Part shown: positions 41,044 to 49,839 of the stretch, in pieces
Layout: every line of letters begins with the position of its first letter
Position numbering within the stretch: the stretch's first letter is position 1
Source of the DNA: Chloroflexota bacterium
GTDB lineage: Bacteria; Chloroflexota; Anaerolineae; Aggregatilineales; Phototrophicaceae
Assembly: GCA_020161935.1 (NCBI GenBank)
Contig: JAIUNI010000005.1
Coordinates: 340,369-404,368 of the forward strand
Direction: 5' to 3'
Length of the DNA stretch: 64,000 nt
Notes under the pieces: generated by a model
Told to the model about the DNA's origin: nothing
What the model saw: only the letters and a program-made list of their open reading frames with translations
The model's database searches: none
Program-made: the position numbers and the translations under genes

Positions 41044-42336
41044 TTAGGGGTAGAAACCGCGTGTCAGCAGCGCATCACCTACGCGCTGGATGGCAAGCAT
41101 CTGCGCGGCGGTACGCATATCGACGTTGTTCTTTTCGGCGGTGGTGGCGGTCGCGTCGTAGCTGCGGACGAGGATGCGTTCCAATTGGCGGAACACTTCT
41201 TCCTTGTCCCAGAAGAACTCCTGCAAGCCCTGCACCCACTCGAAGTAGGAAACGATCACACCACCGGCGTTCGCCAGAATATCGGGTACGAGGACGATAC
41301 CGCGTTCGTTGATAATGTCGTCGGCTTCGGTGGTCGTCGGGCCGTTGGCGGCTTCGATAATGAGTTTGGTGCGGAGGTGCGAGGCGTTGTGTTCGGTGAT
41401 CTGGCCTTCCATCGCGGCGGGGATCAGGACATCGCAGGGGAGGGTGAGCAGTTCGGCGTTCGTAACCGTGTCACCACCAACGAAACCGGCAATCGTCTTG
41501 TGTTCATCAACATACGCCCGCAGCGCCGGAATGTCTAAGCCGTTGGCGTTGTACAAGCCGCCATCAATATCGCTGACACCGACGATCTTGAAGCCCAACT
41601 CGTGAGCGTGAGCGGCGGCGTGTGAACCCACGTTACCGAAACCCTGAATGACGAGGCTGATGCTGCCGTTATTGGTCATGCCCATGCGGTCAAGCGCTTC
41701 GACCATCGTAATGATGACACCGCGTCCGGTGGCTTCGTTGCGGCCTTGACTGCCACCGATGTTGATGGGCTTGCCGGTGACGACAGCACGGGCGGCATAA
41801 CCGACAGTCATGCTGTAGGTATCCATGATCCATGCCATTTCTTGCGGGCCAGTTCCCATGTCGGGGGCGGGGATGTCGGAGTGGGGGCTAATCAGCGGGA
41901 GGAGTTCGGAAGCATAGCGGCGGGTCAAGCCTTCACGTTCGCGCAAGGTGAGCGCCTTCGGATCTACGAGTACGCCGCCCTTCGCGCCACCGTAGGGCAG
42001 CCCTACGAGCGAGCACTTCCATGTCATCAGCATGGCGAGGGCGCGGACTTCATCCAGCGTCACGTTGGTGCTGTAGCGGATGCCGCCCTTGCACGGCCCC
42101 ATGACGGTGCTGTGATGCACACGATAACCGGTGAACATTTCTATTTTACCATTTTCGCGGCGAACGGGGAAGTTGACCGTAAACTCCCGCTGCGGCCAGC
42201 GCATATATTCAACAACATTTTCATCTATTTTGAGTTTGCTTACCGCGCGGTCATATTGATGAAGGGCGTTTTCGTAAGCACTGGGAGCCAGTTCAAGCGA
42301 GTGCTGCATCTGGCTGTGATTCATTGACACGACCAT
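41044..42336 (-). CDS. gdhA: glutamate dehydrogenase (Glu/Leu/Phe/Val family)
   Basis: 430 residues with GGAGAG six bases before the ATG. Substrate domain: EFTVNFPVRRENGKIEMFTGYRVHHSTVMGPCKGGIRY, with the catalytic Lys in SLVGLPYGGAKGG. Dinucleotide domain: VIQGFGNVGSHAAAHAHELGFKIVGVSD (GxGxxG region). The NAD-linked type interconverts glutamate and 2-oxoglutarate plus ammonia. The shape PAPDMGTGPQEMAWIMDTYS is typical. Monocistronic: own promoter region and own terminator. Regulation could involve the palindrome TTCAGT-TAT-ACTGAA upstream, but that is not established. Confidence 0.93.
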   Translation of the reverse strand: MVVSMNHSQMQHSLELAPSAYENALHQYDRAVSKLKIDENVVEYMRWPQREFTVNFPVRRENGKIEMFTGYRVHHSTVMGPCKGGIRYSTNVTLDEVRALAMLMTWKCSLVGLPYGGAKGGVLVDPKALTLREREGLTRRYASELLPLISPHSDIPAPDMGTGPQEMAWIMDTYSMTVGYAARAVVTGKPINIGGSQGRNEATGRGVIITMVEALDRMGMTNNGSISLVIQGFGNVGSHAAAHAHELGFKIVGVSDIDGGLYNANGLDIPALRAYVDEHKTIAGFVGGDTVTNAELLTLPCDVLIPAAMEGQITEHNASHLRTKLIIEAANGPTTTEADDIINERGIVLVPDILANAGGVIVSYFEWVQGLQEFFWDKEEVFRQLERILVRSYDATATTAEKNNVDMRTAAQMLAIQRVGDALLTRGFYP

Positions 42337-42613
42337 GTTCTCTCCTAAGTAGGATAATTTCTGGTTCTGACAAAACTATCTAAAAGAAAGCGTCTCATAC
42401 TGTTCAGTATAACTGAAAAGCTAGAGTATTATACTTAAAATTTCCTAAAATTGTGTAAAAAGACCAATGAATCATCGTACATATTGCATAAGCTCATCAA
42501 GCGCTCATGTCGCGATAAGCCTGCTCCGGCTCAATCCTGAGCGGTTGGCTCAGGTGGTGGGAATCAAAAAGACGAGCTTTACAACTCGTCTTTTGAACAG
42601 CGGCAGGGTGCGT
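42337..42613. other. region between gdhA start and uvrA end
   Basis: 277 bases. Holds the gdhA promoter area (palindrome TTCAGT-TAT-ACTGAA on the minus strand, about 60-80 bases upstream of its ATG) and the uvrA terminator. No gene seen. Confidence 0.5.
42567..42594 (-). terminator. Rho-independent terminator of uvrA
   Basis: AAAAGACGAG pairs with CTCGTCTTTT (ten perfect pairs, eight-base loop), with TTTTT on the minus strand, 20-47 bases beyond the uvrA stop. Confidence 0.85.
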
Positions 42614-45523
42614 TTAGGCAGGTTCGGGCTGCGCGATCAGATATGGCTTGAGATACTGTCCAGTGTGGCTGCGTTCAACCGTTGCCACATCTTCCGGCGT
42701 GCCGATGGCGATGACTTGACCCCCGGCATCCCCACCTTCCGGCCCGAGGTCGATGAGCCAATCGGCGACCTTGATGATGTCGAGGTTATGTTCGATGACC
42801 AGCACCGTGTTGCCATTATCGACCAACTGCTGCAACACTTCGATCAAGCGCTTGACATCGGCAGCGTGCAAGCCGGTTGAGGGTTCGTCAAGGATGTAGA
42901 GCGTTTGGCCCGTCGCGCGTTTGGAGAGTTCACGGCTGAGTTTGATGCGCTGCGCCTCGCCACCGCTGAGGGTGGTCGCGGGTTGACCGATGCGGATGTA
43001 GCCGAGGCCAACCGCGCCTAAGGTTTCCAACTTCGACTTAATGACCGGAATGTTTTCGAAGAAATCCAGTCCCTCGGTTACGGTCATGTCCAACACATCG
43101 GCGATGCTCTTGCCCTTATACTTCACCTGCAAGGTCTCGCGGTTGAAGCGTGTGCCGTGACAAACATCGCACTCGACATAAATATCCGGTAAGAACTGCA
43201 TCTCGATCTTGAGCTGCCCCTGACCTTCACAGTGTTCGCAGCGACCGCCCTTGACGTTGAAGCTGAACCGACCGGCAGTATAACCACGAATCTTGCTTTC
43301 CGGCAGTTCGGTAAACAGGGTACGGATGGCATCGAACATCTTGGTGTACGTGCCGGGGTTGCTGCGCGGTGTGCGCCCGATGGGGCTTTGGTCGATGTTG
43401 ATGATCTTATCAACGTGTTCCATACCCTCGATGGTGTCGTGTGCGCCGGGGCGTTCTTTGCTGCCGTTGATGAACTGGGCGAGGCGGTTATAAATGATGT
43501 CGGTCATGAGCGTACTCTTGCCGCTGCCGCTGACACCGGTTAAGCACACGAACTTACCCAACGGTATCTCGACACTGATGTCCTTGAGGTTGTTTTCCTT
43601 CGCGCCTTTGACGGTGATGAACTTGCCATTACCGGGGCGGCGTTCTTCGGGTACGTCGATTTTGAGGCGACCGGAGAGATACGCGCCGGTGAGGCTGTCC
43701 TTGACCTTCATCACCTGCTTGGGTGTGCCTTCCGCCATAATGCGCCCACCGTACTCACCCGCGCCGGGGCCGAGGTCGATGAGCCAATCAGCCATCCGCA
43801 TCGTTTCTTCATCGTGTTCAACCACGAGCAGCGTATTGCCGAGATCGCGCATTTCAACCAGCGTACTAATCAGCTTGGCATTGTCACGCTGGTGCAGCCC
43901 AATCGACGGTTCATCGAGTACGTAGAGTACACCCGTGAGGCGGCTGCCGATCTGCGTGGCGAGGCGGATACGCTGGGCTTCACCACCACTGAGCGAACCG
44001 GCGGAACGGGACAGGCTGAGGTAGTTCAAGCCGACGTTGTTCAAGAAGCCGACACGGGCTTCGATTTCTTTAAGGATTTGATAGGCGATCTGCTGGTCGC
44101 GCTCGTTGAGCTTGGCTTCTTGTCCATTCAACCCGCGTAGGCCATTCACCCAATCCAGCAGCTCGCCAACCGGCAGCAGGGTGACATCAAAGATGGAGGT
44201 ATCCACGACCGTGACCGCCAGCGCTTCGGGGCGCAGACGTTTGCCGCCGCAAGTCTGGCAGGGGACTTTCGCCATGAACTGCTCAAACGCCTCGCGCATT
44301 CCGTCGGATTGTGTCTCGCGGTAGCGCCGTGCCATGTTGTTCAGCACACCCTCGAAGGCTGTTGAGTATTCACGGTAGTCACCGCGTTGGTTGGCGTAGC
44401 GGATGCGAATCTTCTTGCCGCCGGTGCCGTAGAGAATGATGTGCTTGGCTTCGTCCGAAAGTTTGCGCCACGGGGTATCCATACTAAAGCCGTAGACTTC
44501 CGAGATGCCGCGCATGATGCCCGTACCCCAACTGGTTCGGTCTTCAAAGTTCCAGCCGTTACCGTTGACCGCGCCTTGCGACAGGCTCAGGTCATGGTTG
44601 GGGACGATGAGGTCGGGGTCGAATTCCAGCCGGAAGCCTAACCCCTGACAATCCGGGCAAGCACCCTTCGGCGTGTTGAAGCTGAAACTGCGCGGTTCAA
44701 TTTCGGGAATACTGCCGTGACCATTCACGCAGGCCAGCAGTTCGCTGTAGAGCGTGTCGGTCGCCGGATTGTTGCTGAGGTTGTTGATGATGACCACGCC
44801 TTCGCCGATTTCAAGCGCCGTTTCGATGGCATCCGTCAAACGGCTTTCCGCGCCGCGTGCTTCTTCGGACTGCGAGTCTTCAAACTTACGGATGATGAGA
44901 CGGTCAACCACGACTTCGATGTTGTGGATGACGTAACGGTCAATCGTGATGTCGTCGCTGAGTTCGCGCAGTTCGCCATCGACACGGACGCGGGCGAAAC
45001 CACCTTTGCGGACATCCTCAAAGACTTTCTCGTGTGTTCCCTTACGGCCTTTGATGATCGGCGCGAGTATTTGGATGCGAGTCCCGTCGTCCAGCTTCAG
45101 CACCTCGTCCACGATTTGTTGGGCGCTTTGTGCTTCGACTTTTGCCCCGCAAACTGGACAGTGGGGGACACCGATACGGGCATAGAGCAAGCGGAGATAG
45201 TCATAAATTTCGGTGACGGTGCCGACGGTCGAGCGCGGGTTCTGGCTCACACCCTTCTGGTCAATCGACACCGCAGGGCTTAAGCCTTCGATCTGGTCGA
45301 CATCCGGCTTTTCCATCTGTCCGAGGAACTGCCGGGCATACGCGCTGAGGCTTTCGACATACCGCCGCTGACCTTCGGCGAAGATCGTGTCGAATGCCAG
45401 TGATGACTTCCCCGAACCGGAAAGCCCGGTGATGACGACCAACTTATTACGTGGAATTTCGACATCAATATTCTTCAGGTTATGTTCACGCGCACCGCGC
45501 ACTACAATCTTATCCTGCGTCAT
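42614..45523 (-). CDS. uvrA: excinuclease ABC subunit A
   Basis: 969 residues from ATG 45523, giving the typical start TQDKIVVRGAREHNLKNIDVEIPRNKLVVITGLSGSGKSSLAFDTIFAEGQRRYVESLSAYARQFL. An in-frame start 26 codons earlier gives an unsupported extension. Two ABC ATPase modules (second Walker A in CLTGVSGSGKSTLMTD), signature loops LSGGEAQRI twice, and zinc modules (CPVCGAK, CPDCQGLGF, CQTCGGKRL, CEHCEGQGQ plus CDVCHGTRF). Recognises DNA damage in nucleotide-excision repair with UvrB and UvrC, which are not in the window. Its own promoter with a candidate damage-response site lies upstream. Confidence 0.96.
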   Translation of the reverse strand: MTQDKIVVRGAREHNLKNIDVEIPRNKLVVITGLSGSGKSSLAFDTIFAEGQRRYVESLSAYARQFLGQMEKPDVDQIEGLSPAVSIDQKGVSQNPRSTVGTVTEIYDYLRLLYARIGVPHCPVCGAKVEAQSAQQIVDEVLKLDDGTRIQILAPIIKGRKGTHEKVFEDVRKGGFARVRVDGELRELSDDITIDRYVIHNIEVVVDRLIIRKFEDSQSEEARGAESRLTDAIETALEIGEGVVIINNLSNNPATDTLYSELLACVNGHGSIPEIEPRSFSFNTPKGACPDCQGLGFRLEFDPDLIVPNHDLSLSQGAVNGNGWNFEDRTSWGTGIMRGISEVYGFSMDTPWRKLSDEAKHIILYGTGGKKIRIRYANQRGDYREYSTAFEGVLNNMARRYRETQSDGMREAFEQFMAKVPCQTCGGKRLRPEALAVTVVDTSIFDVTLLPVGELLDWVNGLRGLNGQEAKLNERDQQIAYQILKEIEARVGFLNNVGLNYLSLSRSAGSLSGGEAQRIRLATQIGSRLTGVLYVLDEPSIGLHQRDNAKLISTLVEMRDLGNTLLVVEHDEETMRMADWLIDLGPGAGEYGGRIMAEGTPKQVMKVKDSLTGAYLSGRLKIDVPEERRPGNGKFITVKGAKENNLKDISVEIPLGKFVCLTGVSGSGKSTLMTDIIYNRLAQFINGSKERPGAHDTIEGMEHVDKIINIDQSPIGRTPRSNPGTYTKMFDAIRTLFTELPESKIRGYTAGRFSFNVKGGRCEHCEGQGQLKIEMQFLPDIYVECDVCHGTRFNRETLQVKYKGKSIADVLDMTVTEGLDFFENIPVIKSKLETLGAVGLGYIRIGQPATTLSGGEAQRIKLSRELSKRATGQTLYILDEPSTGLHAADVKRLIEVLQQLVDNGNTVLVIEHNLDIIKVADWLIDLGPEGGDAGGQVIAIGTPEDVATVERSHTGQYLKPYLIAQPEPA

Positions 45524-45567
45524 GTATTTACCTATCAACTGTGGTTGAGCCGGGCAGAAAGCGGAAA

Positions 45568-45609
45568 GTACAAACGTTCTATTATAAGGAGTGCTGTTCA
45601 CTGCTGCAA
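45568..45609 (-). promoter_or_regulatory. uvrA promoter with candidate LexA-type box
   Basis: On the minus strand TTGCAG (rc of 45604-45609) and TATAAT (rc of 45581-45586) are 17 bases apart. Directly after the -10 lies GAAC-GTTT-GTAC (rc of 45568-45579), one base off the Gram-positive-type SOS core GAAC-N4-GTTC. Repair-gene context makes this attractive, but one site is not proof. Confidence 0.55.
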
Positions 45610-45780
45610 GGGTTAGACTAGAACACTGATGTATATATTACGTTGAGGTTCGATTAAAAATTCCGTAGCATTGATATTTCGAGTCTTACGTCAAACCTTA
45701 ACGACACCTTTCGCTATTCTGCCACCGACTCGTTAGAATATAGAGCAACCTTGAGACCTACCGAATTGGCATAAGAAGCG
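45610..45780. other. intergenic region upstream of uvrA
   Basis: 171 bases with a loose dif-like stretch (45621-45648, see rejected list). No gene or structure I trust. Confidence 0.4.
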
Positions 45781-46221
45781 ATGCGCTACGACTCGTTTTA
45801 TGATCTGCGGCAGCTCAGTGATGAACTGATTTTTATCAAGTGGTACAAAACCGCTAATGTGAATACACGCCCTGAAAATGAATATATTGAAGATCTGCGG
45901 AAGCGAGTCATTACCGCCCCCCGTCCCCTTTATTTCCTCTCCGACTTGCGGCAAGGGCGCATCGTTGATGTGGGTGTTTTGAATCGCTTGGGCAGCCTGA
46001 CGCGGCACCCCAACTACGGCGGCGGTTCGGCTTTCAGCGAGGATGTTATTTCCAGCATGTTCGTCGGCGTGTTCTCTAAGTTCGCGGATGCCGAGAAGGG
46101 CAGTTCCGTCTTTTATAAGACCATCGACCAAGCGCTCGCATACCTCGAAGCTCTAAACCCCGGCGTAAGCTCGACGGTGGATTGGGAAACATTCATCGCG
46201 AGTTTTGACAGCCCGAAATAA
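45781..46221 (+). CDS. small alpha/beta protein, STAS/SpoIIAA-like
   Basis: 146 residues, ATG with AAGAAG a few bases before. Pattern: strands LIFIKWYKTANVNTRPENEY, a central APRPLYFLSDLRQGRIVDVGVLNRLGSL (a strand-Asp-turn), a helix, and a final SSVFYKTIDQALAYLEAL. This is like the SpoIIAA/STAS-type fold and like the protein at 26601-27014. No catalytic motif. It is monocistronic with its own terminator downstream. Role unknown; it may be a stress- or signal-responsive adaptor. Confidence 0.6.
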   Translation: MRYDSFYDLRQLSDELIFIKWYKTANVNTRPENEYIEDLRKRVITAPRPLYFLSDLRQGRIVDVGVLNRLGSLTRHPNYGGGSAFSEDVISSMFVGVFSKFADAEKGSSVFYKTIDQALAYLEALNPGVSSTVDWETFIASFDSPK

Positions 46222-46246
46222 AAAGGCACTCATGCCGAGTGCCTTT
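46222..46246. terminator. bidirectional terminator
   Basis: AAAGGCACTC pairs with GAGTGCCTTT (ten perfect pairs, ATGCC loop) directly after the stop of the small protein gene and 18 bases from the convergent DUF3048 stop. T3 on the plus side and TTTTT on the minus side. Confidence 0.8.
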
Positions 46247-46264
46247 GTGTTGCAAAGCATTTGA

Positions 46265-47617
46265 TTAGCCTGCCGAGTCGCTGCTGTCAACGGCGGCAGG
46301 GTCAACGGTGGGTGTCGCTTGGTTGGCGATGGCGGTGGCCGTGCCGACCATATCAGCCTGTGTTGTGTTAATGAACACATCACCGAAACCGCGCACGACG
46401 GAAACCCAACTGCGCCCCGGTTTGACCATCATCGGCGTGTTGTTACCCCACACCAACTGCAAGGCCGAACCCGGTTCGCTGTCCTTACGCCGCCAGAAAC
46501 CCTGATACACCATACCGTCGCGCAGCAGGTAGGCACGCCCTTGATCCCACAGTTCAATTTGGATCGAGAGGTACTTCACACCGGGGTCGAAAATATCAGG
46601 GTTATCGTTGTGCGGCACTTCGATAATGATGATGTTATCCGCCCACAACTGCTGCCCGTCACCCGCATCCATATGTGCCACGCCGTCCGAGAAGCGCAGG
46701 TAGTGACCGGTCGCTTCGTCATACTGCCAGCGTGCATCCGCCTGACCGTACCAGTCAATGTAGGCTTCGGCGGCAGGCTGCCCACCCGCGTCCGGCGTGG
46801 GGCTGAACGCCAAACCACGCGCCTTGTAGCCCGTGTTGACTTCGCGGCGGGTCGCCTTTGCCCATACCAAGTTGGTATCGAGGAAAAGAGTGTGCTCGAA
46901 CGCGAGGTCGCCATTCGGGAAGCGGCAGAAACCGGCATCTTCGCAGTTATCACCCTTCAACGGCGAGAAGGTTTGATAAACGAAGTCTGCCGCCATAATC
47001 AGCTTCTGGATCGGTTCGCTGGTGCCGGAGTAGGCGAGAAGGGCATTGTACATCGGCACGAGTTCAAGGTCGATCAAACGGGCGCTGCGTACGGACCCTA
47101 CATGGTCAGGCGCGTTGTTGCGGTAAATCGCTGCGAAGCGCGTTACGCCGCCTTCGGTTTCGTATTCCCACACCATGTCCGCGAGGTTGACACCTGTTTG
47201 CGGGCGCACGATGGGCGGGTAGTTGGAAATCTTGACGATCAGGTTACGCCGTTCCTTCGCCTCTTGGCTGGGGTAATCCAAGCCGGTCAGAGGGTTCACA
47301 TTTTCAGGGTAGATAAACGGCCCATTGGGTGTCGGCGTTGGGGTGGGCGTTTCGGTAGGGGTATCGGTCGCCGTCGGGGTGAAGGTCGCGGTTGCCGAAG
47401 GGGTTGCGGTGTTGGTTGCGGTTGCGGTCGCGCTGGGGGTCGCGGTCGGCCCCGCTGGCGTATTGGTCGCAAAAGCAAAGGTGGTTGGCTTCGGTGTATT
47501 GGTTCCGGGGAGTGTCACTTGCAGCAGGTTGACCCCGCCCAGTGCCACCTGCGGCACACCGATCACCATCAGCCCAATGACGAGCGTCGAGAGAAAATAA
47601 CCGAGTATTCGGCGCAT
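46265..47617 (-). CDS. secreted DUF3048 (YerB-like) protein
   Basis: 450 residues. A signal/anchor segment (about 1-28: ILGYFLSTLVIGLMVIGVPQV) is followed by a Thr/Ala/Pro linker (50-98), then the DUF3048 domain: PLTGL region with KERRNLIVKISNYPPIVRPQTGVNLADMVWEYETEGGVTRFAAIYRN, VGSVRSARLIDLELVPMYNALLAYSG, and near the end WGNNTPMMVKPGRSWVSVVR. B. subtilis YerB is of this type; the family function is unknown, but it is on the outer side of the membrane. The C-terminal tail is rich in Thr/Ala/Ser. Convergent with the small protein gene through a shared terminator. Confidence 0.9.
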   Translation of the reverse strand: MRRILGYFLSTLVIGLMVIGVPQVALGGVNLLQVTLPGTNTPKPTTFAFATNTPAGPTATPSATATATNTATPSATATFTPTATDTPTETPTPTPTPNGPFIYPENVNPLTGLDYPSQEAKERRNLIVKISNYPPIVRPQTGVNLADMVWEYETEGGVTRFAAIYRNNAPDHVGSVRSARLIDLELVPMYNALLAYSGTSEPIQKLIMAADFVYQTFSPLKGDNCEDAGFCRFPNGDLAFEHTLFLDTNLVWAKATRREVNTGYKARGLAFSPTPDAGGQPAAEAYIDWYGQADARWQYDEATGHYLRFSDGVAHMDAGDGQQLWADNIIIIEVPHNDNPDIFDPGVKYLSIQIELWDQGRAYLLRDGMVYQGFWRRKDSEPGSALQLVWGNNTPMMVKPGRSWVSVVRGFGDVFINTTQADMVGTATAIANQATPTVDPAAVDSSDSAG

Positions 47618-47790
47618 AGGTTATCCATTCTTTATGCCATCCGATTAAAAACACGGGGGTGGAGTATACGTAACAGAGTCCACTCTGCACAGGGCTATTT
47701 CGTCATATAGATGGCTGATGTATGATTGCGTAGGTTAATCGTCGTCTAATTCTCATCTTAAATGAACACTGCTTTAGTTTGGAGGCTTTC

Positions 47791-48642
47791 ATGTCCAACC
47801 GCCGTATATTGTTGTCCTACGCACACCCTGACGACGAGAGCTTTGGCTCCGGCGGGATGATCTCGCGCTATGTTGCCGAAGGGGCGGATGTGTTTTATAT
47901 CTGCGCGACCAATGGTGATGTCGGTACGGTCGCGCCCGAAAAAATGGAAGGCTATAACTCGATTGCCGAGCTGCGGATCGCGGAACTCGATTGCGCCTCG
48001 GTGAAGTTGGGCTTCAAGGAAGTTTTTAAGTTTGGCTACCGTGACAGCGGCATGATGTACTCCGACACGACAAAAGACCCGGCCTCTCTGTGGCAAGCCC
48101 CGCGTGATGCTGTCGCGCGGCGCGTTGTCGAGGTTATCCGCAAGGTAAAGCCGCAGGTGATCGTGACCTTTAATAAGTTCGGCGGCTACGGGCATCCTGA
48201 CCATATCGCCATCCAACGCGCCACGACCGATGCGTTCAAGCTGGCGGGTGACCCGACCTATGAAACCGGACAGGAACCCTACCAGCCGCAGAAGTTGTAT
48301 TACTCGGCCTTCTCAACCCTGATGTTCCGCGTCAATTTGCTTCGTGTGCGGATGCGTGGCGAAGACCCGCGCAAGCTGGGACGCAACAAAGACTTCGACA
48401 TGCTGGCGATCCTCGAAAATATCGAACCCATTCACACGGAGATTGATGTCAAGAATTATCTGGAAGCGTGGGATGAAGCCAGCGCTTGCCACGACAGCCA
48501 GCTTGGCGGTGGGATGCCGCGTTTGCCGATGTGGTTCCGCCGGACGTTTGTCCACAAACAAAGTTTTACCCGCGTTCATCCCGCCCCCGCGTATAATAGA
48601 ATCGATGAACACGACTTGTTTACAGGGGTTAAGCCGGACTAA
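47791..48642 (+). CDS. PIG-L family N-acetylglucosaminyl-type deacetylase
   Basis: 283 residues from ATG 47791 with GGAGG six bases upstream; an ATG four codons earlier is too close to the GGAGG. Zinc site motif AHPDDE at residues 11-16, GSGGMI, then FGGYGHPDHIAIQ providing the third His. Family members deacetylate GlcNAc-linked inositol, bacillithiol or mycothiol precursors, or glycolipids. Ending with YNRIDEHDLF. The gene is two bases before the next small gene, which suggests cotranscription. No thiol-biosynthesis partner is nearby, so the substrate is uncertain. Confidence 0.9.
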   Translation: MSNRRILLSYAHPDDESFGSGGMISRYVAEGADVFYICATNGDVGTVAPEKMEGYNSIAELRIAELDCASVKLGFKEVFKFGYRDSGMMYSDTTKDPASLWQAPRDAVARRVVEVIRKVKPQVIVTFNKFGGYGHPDHIAIQRATTDAFKLAGDPTYETGQEPYQPQKLYYSAFSTLMFRVNLLRVRMRGEDPRKLGRNKDFDMLAILENIEPIHTEIDVKNYLEAWDEASACHDSQLGGGMPRLPMWFRRTFVHKQSFTRVHPAPAYNRIDEHDLFTGVKPD

Positions 48643-48644
48643 GT

Positions 48645-49031
48645 ATGGCAGACACGGCAGCCGAAGCACGTATTGACCGCCTTATGGACGCGATAGAATT
48701 GGTCAAAGCCGACCGCCGCCGTGAGGCTATCCATCTCTTGCGTGAACTCATTCGTGAGGATAACGACTTTGAGGATGCGTGGTTATGGATGAGCGTCGCG
48801 GTCGATTCGCTCGACCAAAGTTCGATCTGCCTCGATAATGTGCTGCGCGTCAACCCCGCTAACTTCAACGCGGCCAGCGCCCTCCACCGCATCCGTACAC
48901 CCGAAATGCAAATGCAAAAACGGCGGGGTCGCATCCGCATGTACCGCGACCTCGCCTTCACCGGCATGTGGCTGCTAGTGGTCACGCTTCTTTATACAAT
49001 GCTGTTCACGTTTATGAGCGCAGCGGGGTAG
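48645..49031 (+). CDS. small helical-repeat protein with C-terminal membrane anchor
   Basis: 128 residues. N-terminal 85 residues resemble a pair of TPR helices: EARIDRLMDAIELVKADRRREAIHLLRELIREDNDFEDAWLWMS and NVLRVNPANFNAASALHRI. A C-terminal membrane segment (LAFTGMWLLVVTLLYTMLFTFM) would anchor it with the N-terminus in the cytoplasm. Starts two bases after the PIG-L stop. Its last 20 bases overlap the convergent PstS-like gene. No known name. Confidence 0.7.
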   Translation: MADTAAEARIDRLMDAIELVKADRRREAIHLLRELIREDNDFEDAWLWMSVAVDSLDQSSICLDNVLRVNPANFNAASALHRIRTPEMQMQKRRGRIRMYRDLAFTGMWLLVVTLLYTMLFTFMSAAG

Positions 49032-49833
49032 GCAGCGGGGCGTAGTGCATCCCCACGATCTCTTGACCTTCCGGCGTTTGTATCCACCCGATGAAGTCGC
49101 GGTAGGCGTTCATGGGTTCATCAATGCCGACGATATACAGGTTGGAACGAAGTGGGTAGGTGTTGTCGTAGACCGTCGCCGGAGAGGGCTTGACCCCATC
49201 AATCGCCAGCGCTTGCACACTTGAATCCAAATAGCTCATCGACACGTAACCAATGCTGTTCGTCATCCCCGCGACGCTGGTGAGCATCGCCCCGCTGGAA
49301 GGCGCGATCTGTGCCGACTTGGTCGTCATCCGTTCGCCGAGCAGCAGCTTTTCGAACTCCGAGCGCGTACTGCTGCCATCCTCACGGCTCATGATCGTCA
49401 GCGGCACATCCAGCCCACCAAGTTCACTCCAATTCCCCATATGCCCTAGATAGATGCTGCGAAGCTCCTCACTGGTGAGGCCGGTGATCGGGTTTTGCGG
49501 GTGCGCGATCACCGCGATTCCGTCTTGCCCGATAGGCCACGCCAGTAAATTATTATCGTCGGGTAGATGGTTGGAAAGCAGATAACCATCGCGGTTTTGC
49601 TGAAGCTGCTCGATCATGGTCTGGAAGTTTCCGGTCGTGGTTTCAAAGCTCACGTTCGGGTGTGTTTCGCTGTAATGGCTGGTGAGGTCGTTCAGTAGGG
49701 GGATGCTGGCGGTCGTGGCGTATAGGCGCAGCGTCACCGCGCCATGTGTCGGCGTGGAAGCAGGCGCGACCGGCGTACTACAGCTTACCAGCGCGAACGT
49801 GACCATGACGAGAGTGTGCTTGGGCCGCCACAT
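49012..49833 (-). CDS. PstS-like phosphate-type substrate-binding lipoprotein
   Basis: 273 residues. Lipobox at LVSC (Cys18) after a short signal. SBP fold of the PBP-like/phosphate family: LYATTASIPLLNDLTSHYSETHPNVSFE, GLTSEELRSIYLGHMGNWSELGG and SREDGSSTRSEFEKLLLGE (cognate of the phosphate-binding SGTR loop, here SSTR), NSIGYVSMSYLDSS. Binds phosphate or a related anion outside the membrane. No PstCAB permease in the window. Six bases after the tgt stop on the same strand, so perhaps an operon with tgt. Confidence 0.82.
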   Translation of the reverse strand: MWRPKHTLVMVTFALVSCSTPVAPASTPTHGAVTLRLYATTASIPLLNDLTSHYSETHPNVSFETTTGNFQTMIEQLQQNRDGYLLSNHLPDDNNLLAWPIGQDGIAVIAHPQNPITGLTSEELRSIYLGHMGNWSELGGLDVPLTIMSREDGSSTRSEFEKLLLGERMTTKSAQIAPSSGAMLTSVAGMTNSIGYVSMSYLDSSVQALAIDGVKPSPATVYDNTYPLRSNLYIVGIDEPMNAYRDFIGWIQTPEGQEIVGMHYAPLPTPLRS

Positions 49834-49839
49834 ACGGTG

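Noticed and set aside
42467..42880. A 137-codon plus-strand frame over the uvrA 3' end
   Set aside because: It runs through the uvrA terminator and is antisense to conserved uvrA sequence.
45621..45648. dif-like stretch GAACACTGATG-TATATA-TTACGTTGAGG
   Set aside because: The centre equals the B. subtilis dif centre and the right arm is fair (about 7 of 11), but the left arm does not match and the two arms are not inverted copies.
45645..45655. GGTTCGATT, like a tRNA T-loop
   Set aside because: No matching acceptor stem, D-arm or anticodon arm around it.
46319..47710. A 463-codon frame antisense to the DUF3048 gene
   Set aside because: Arg/His/Val-rich shadow of a gene with a signal peptide, a known domain and a ribosome-compatible start.
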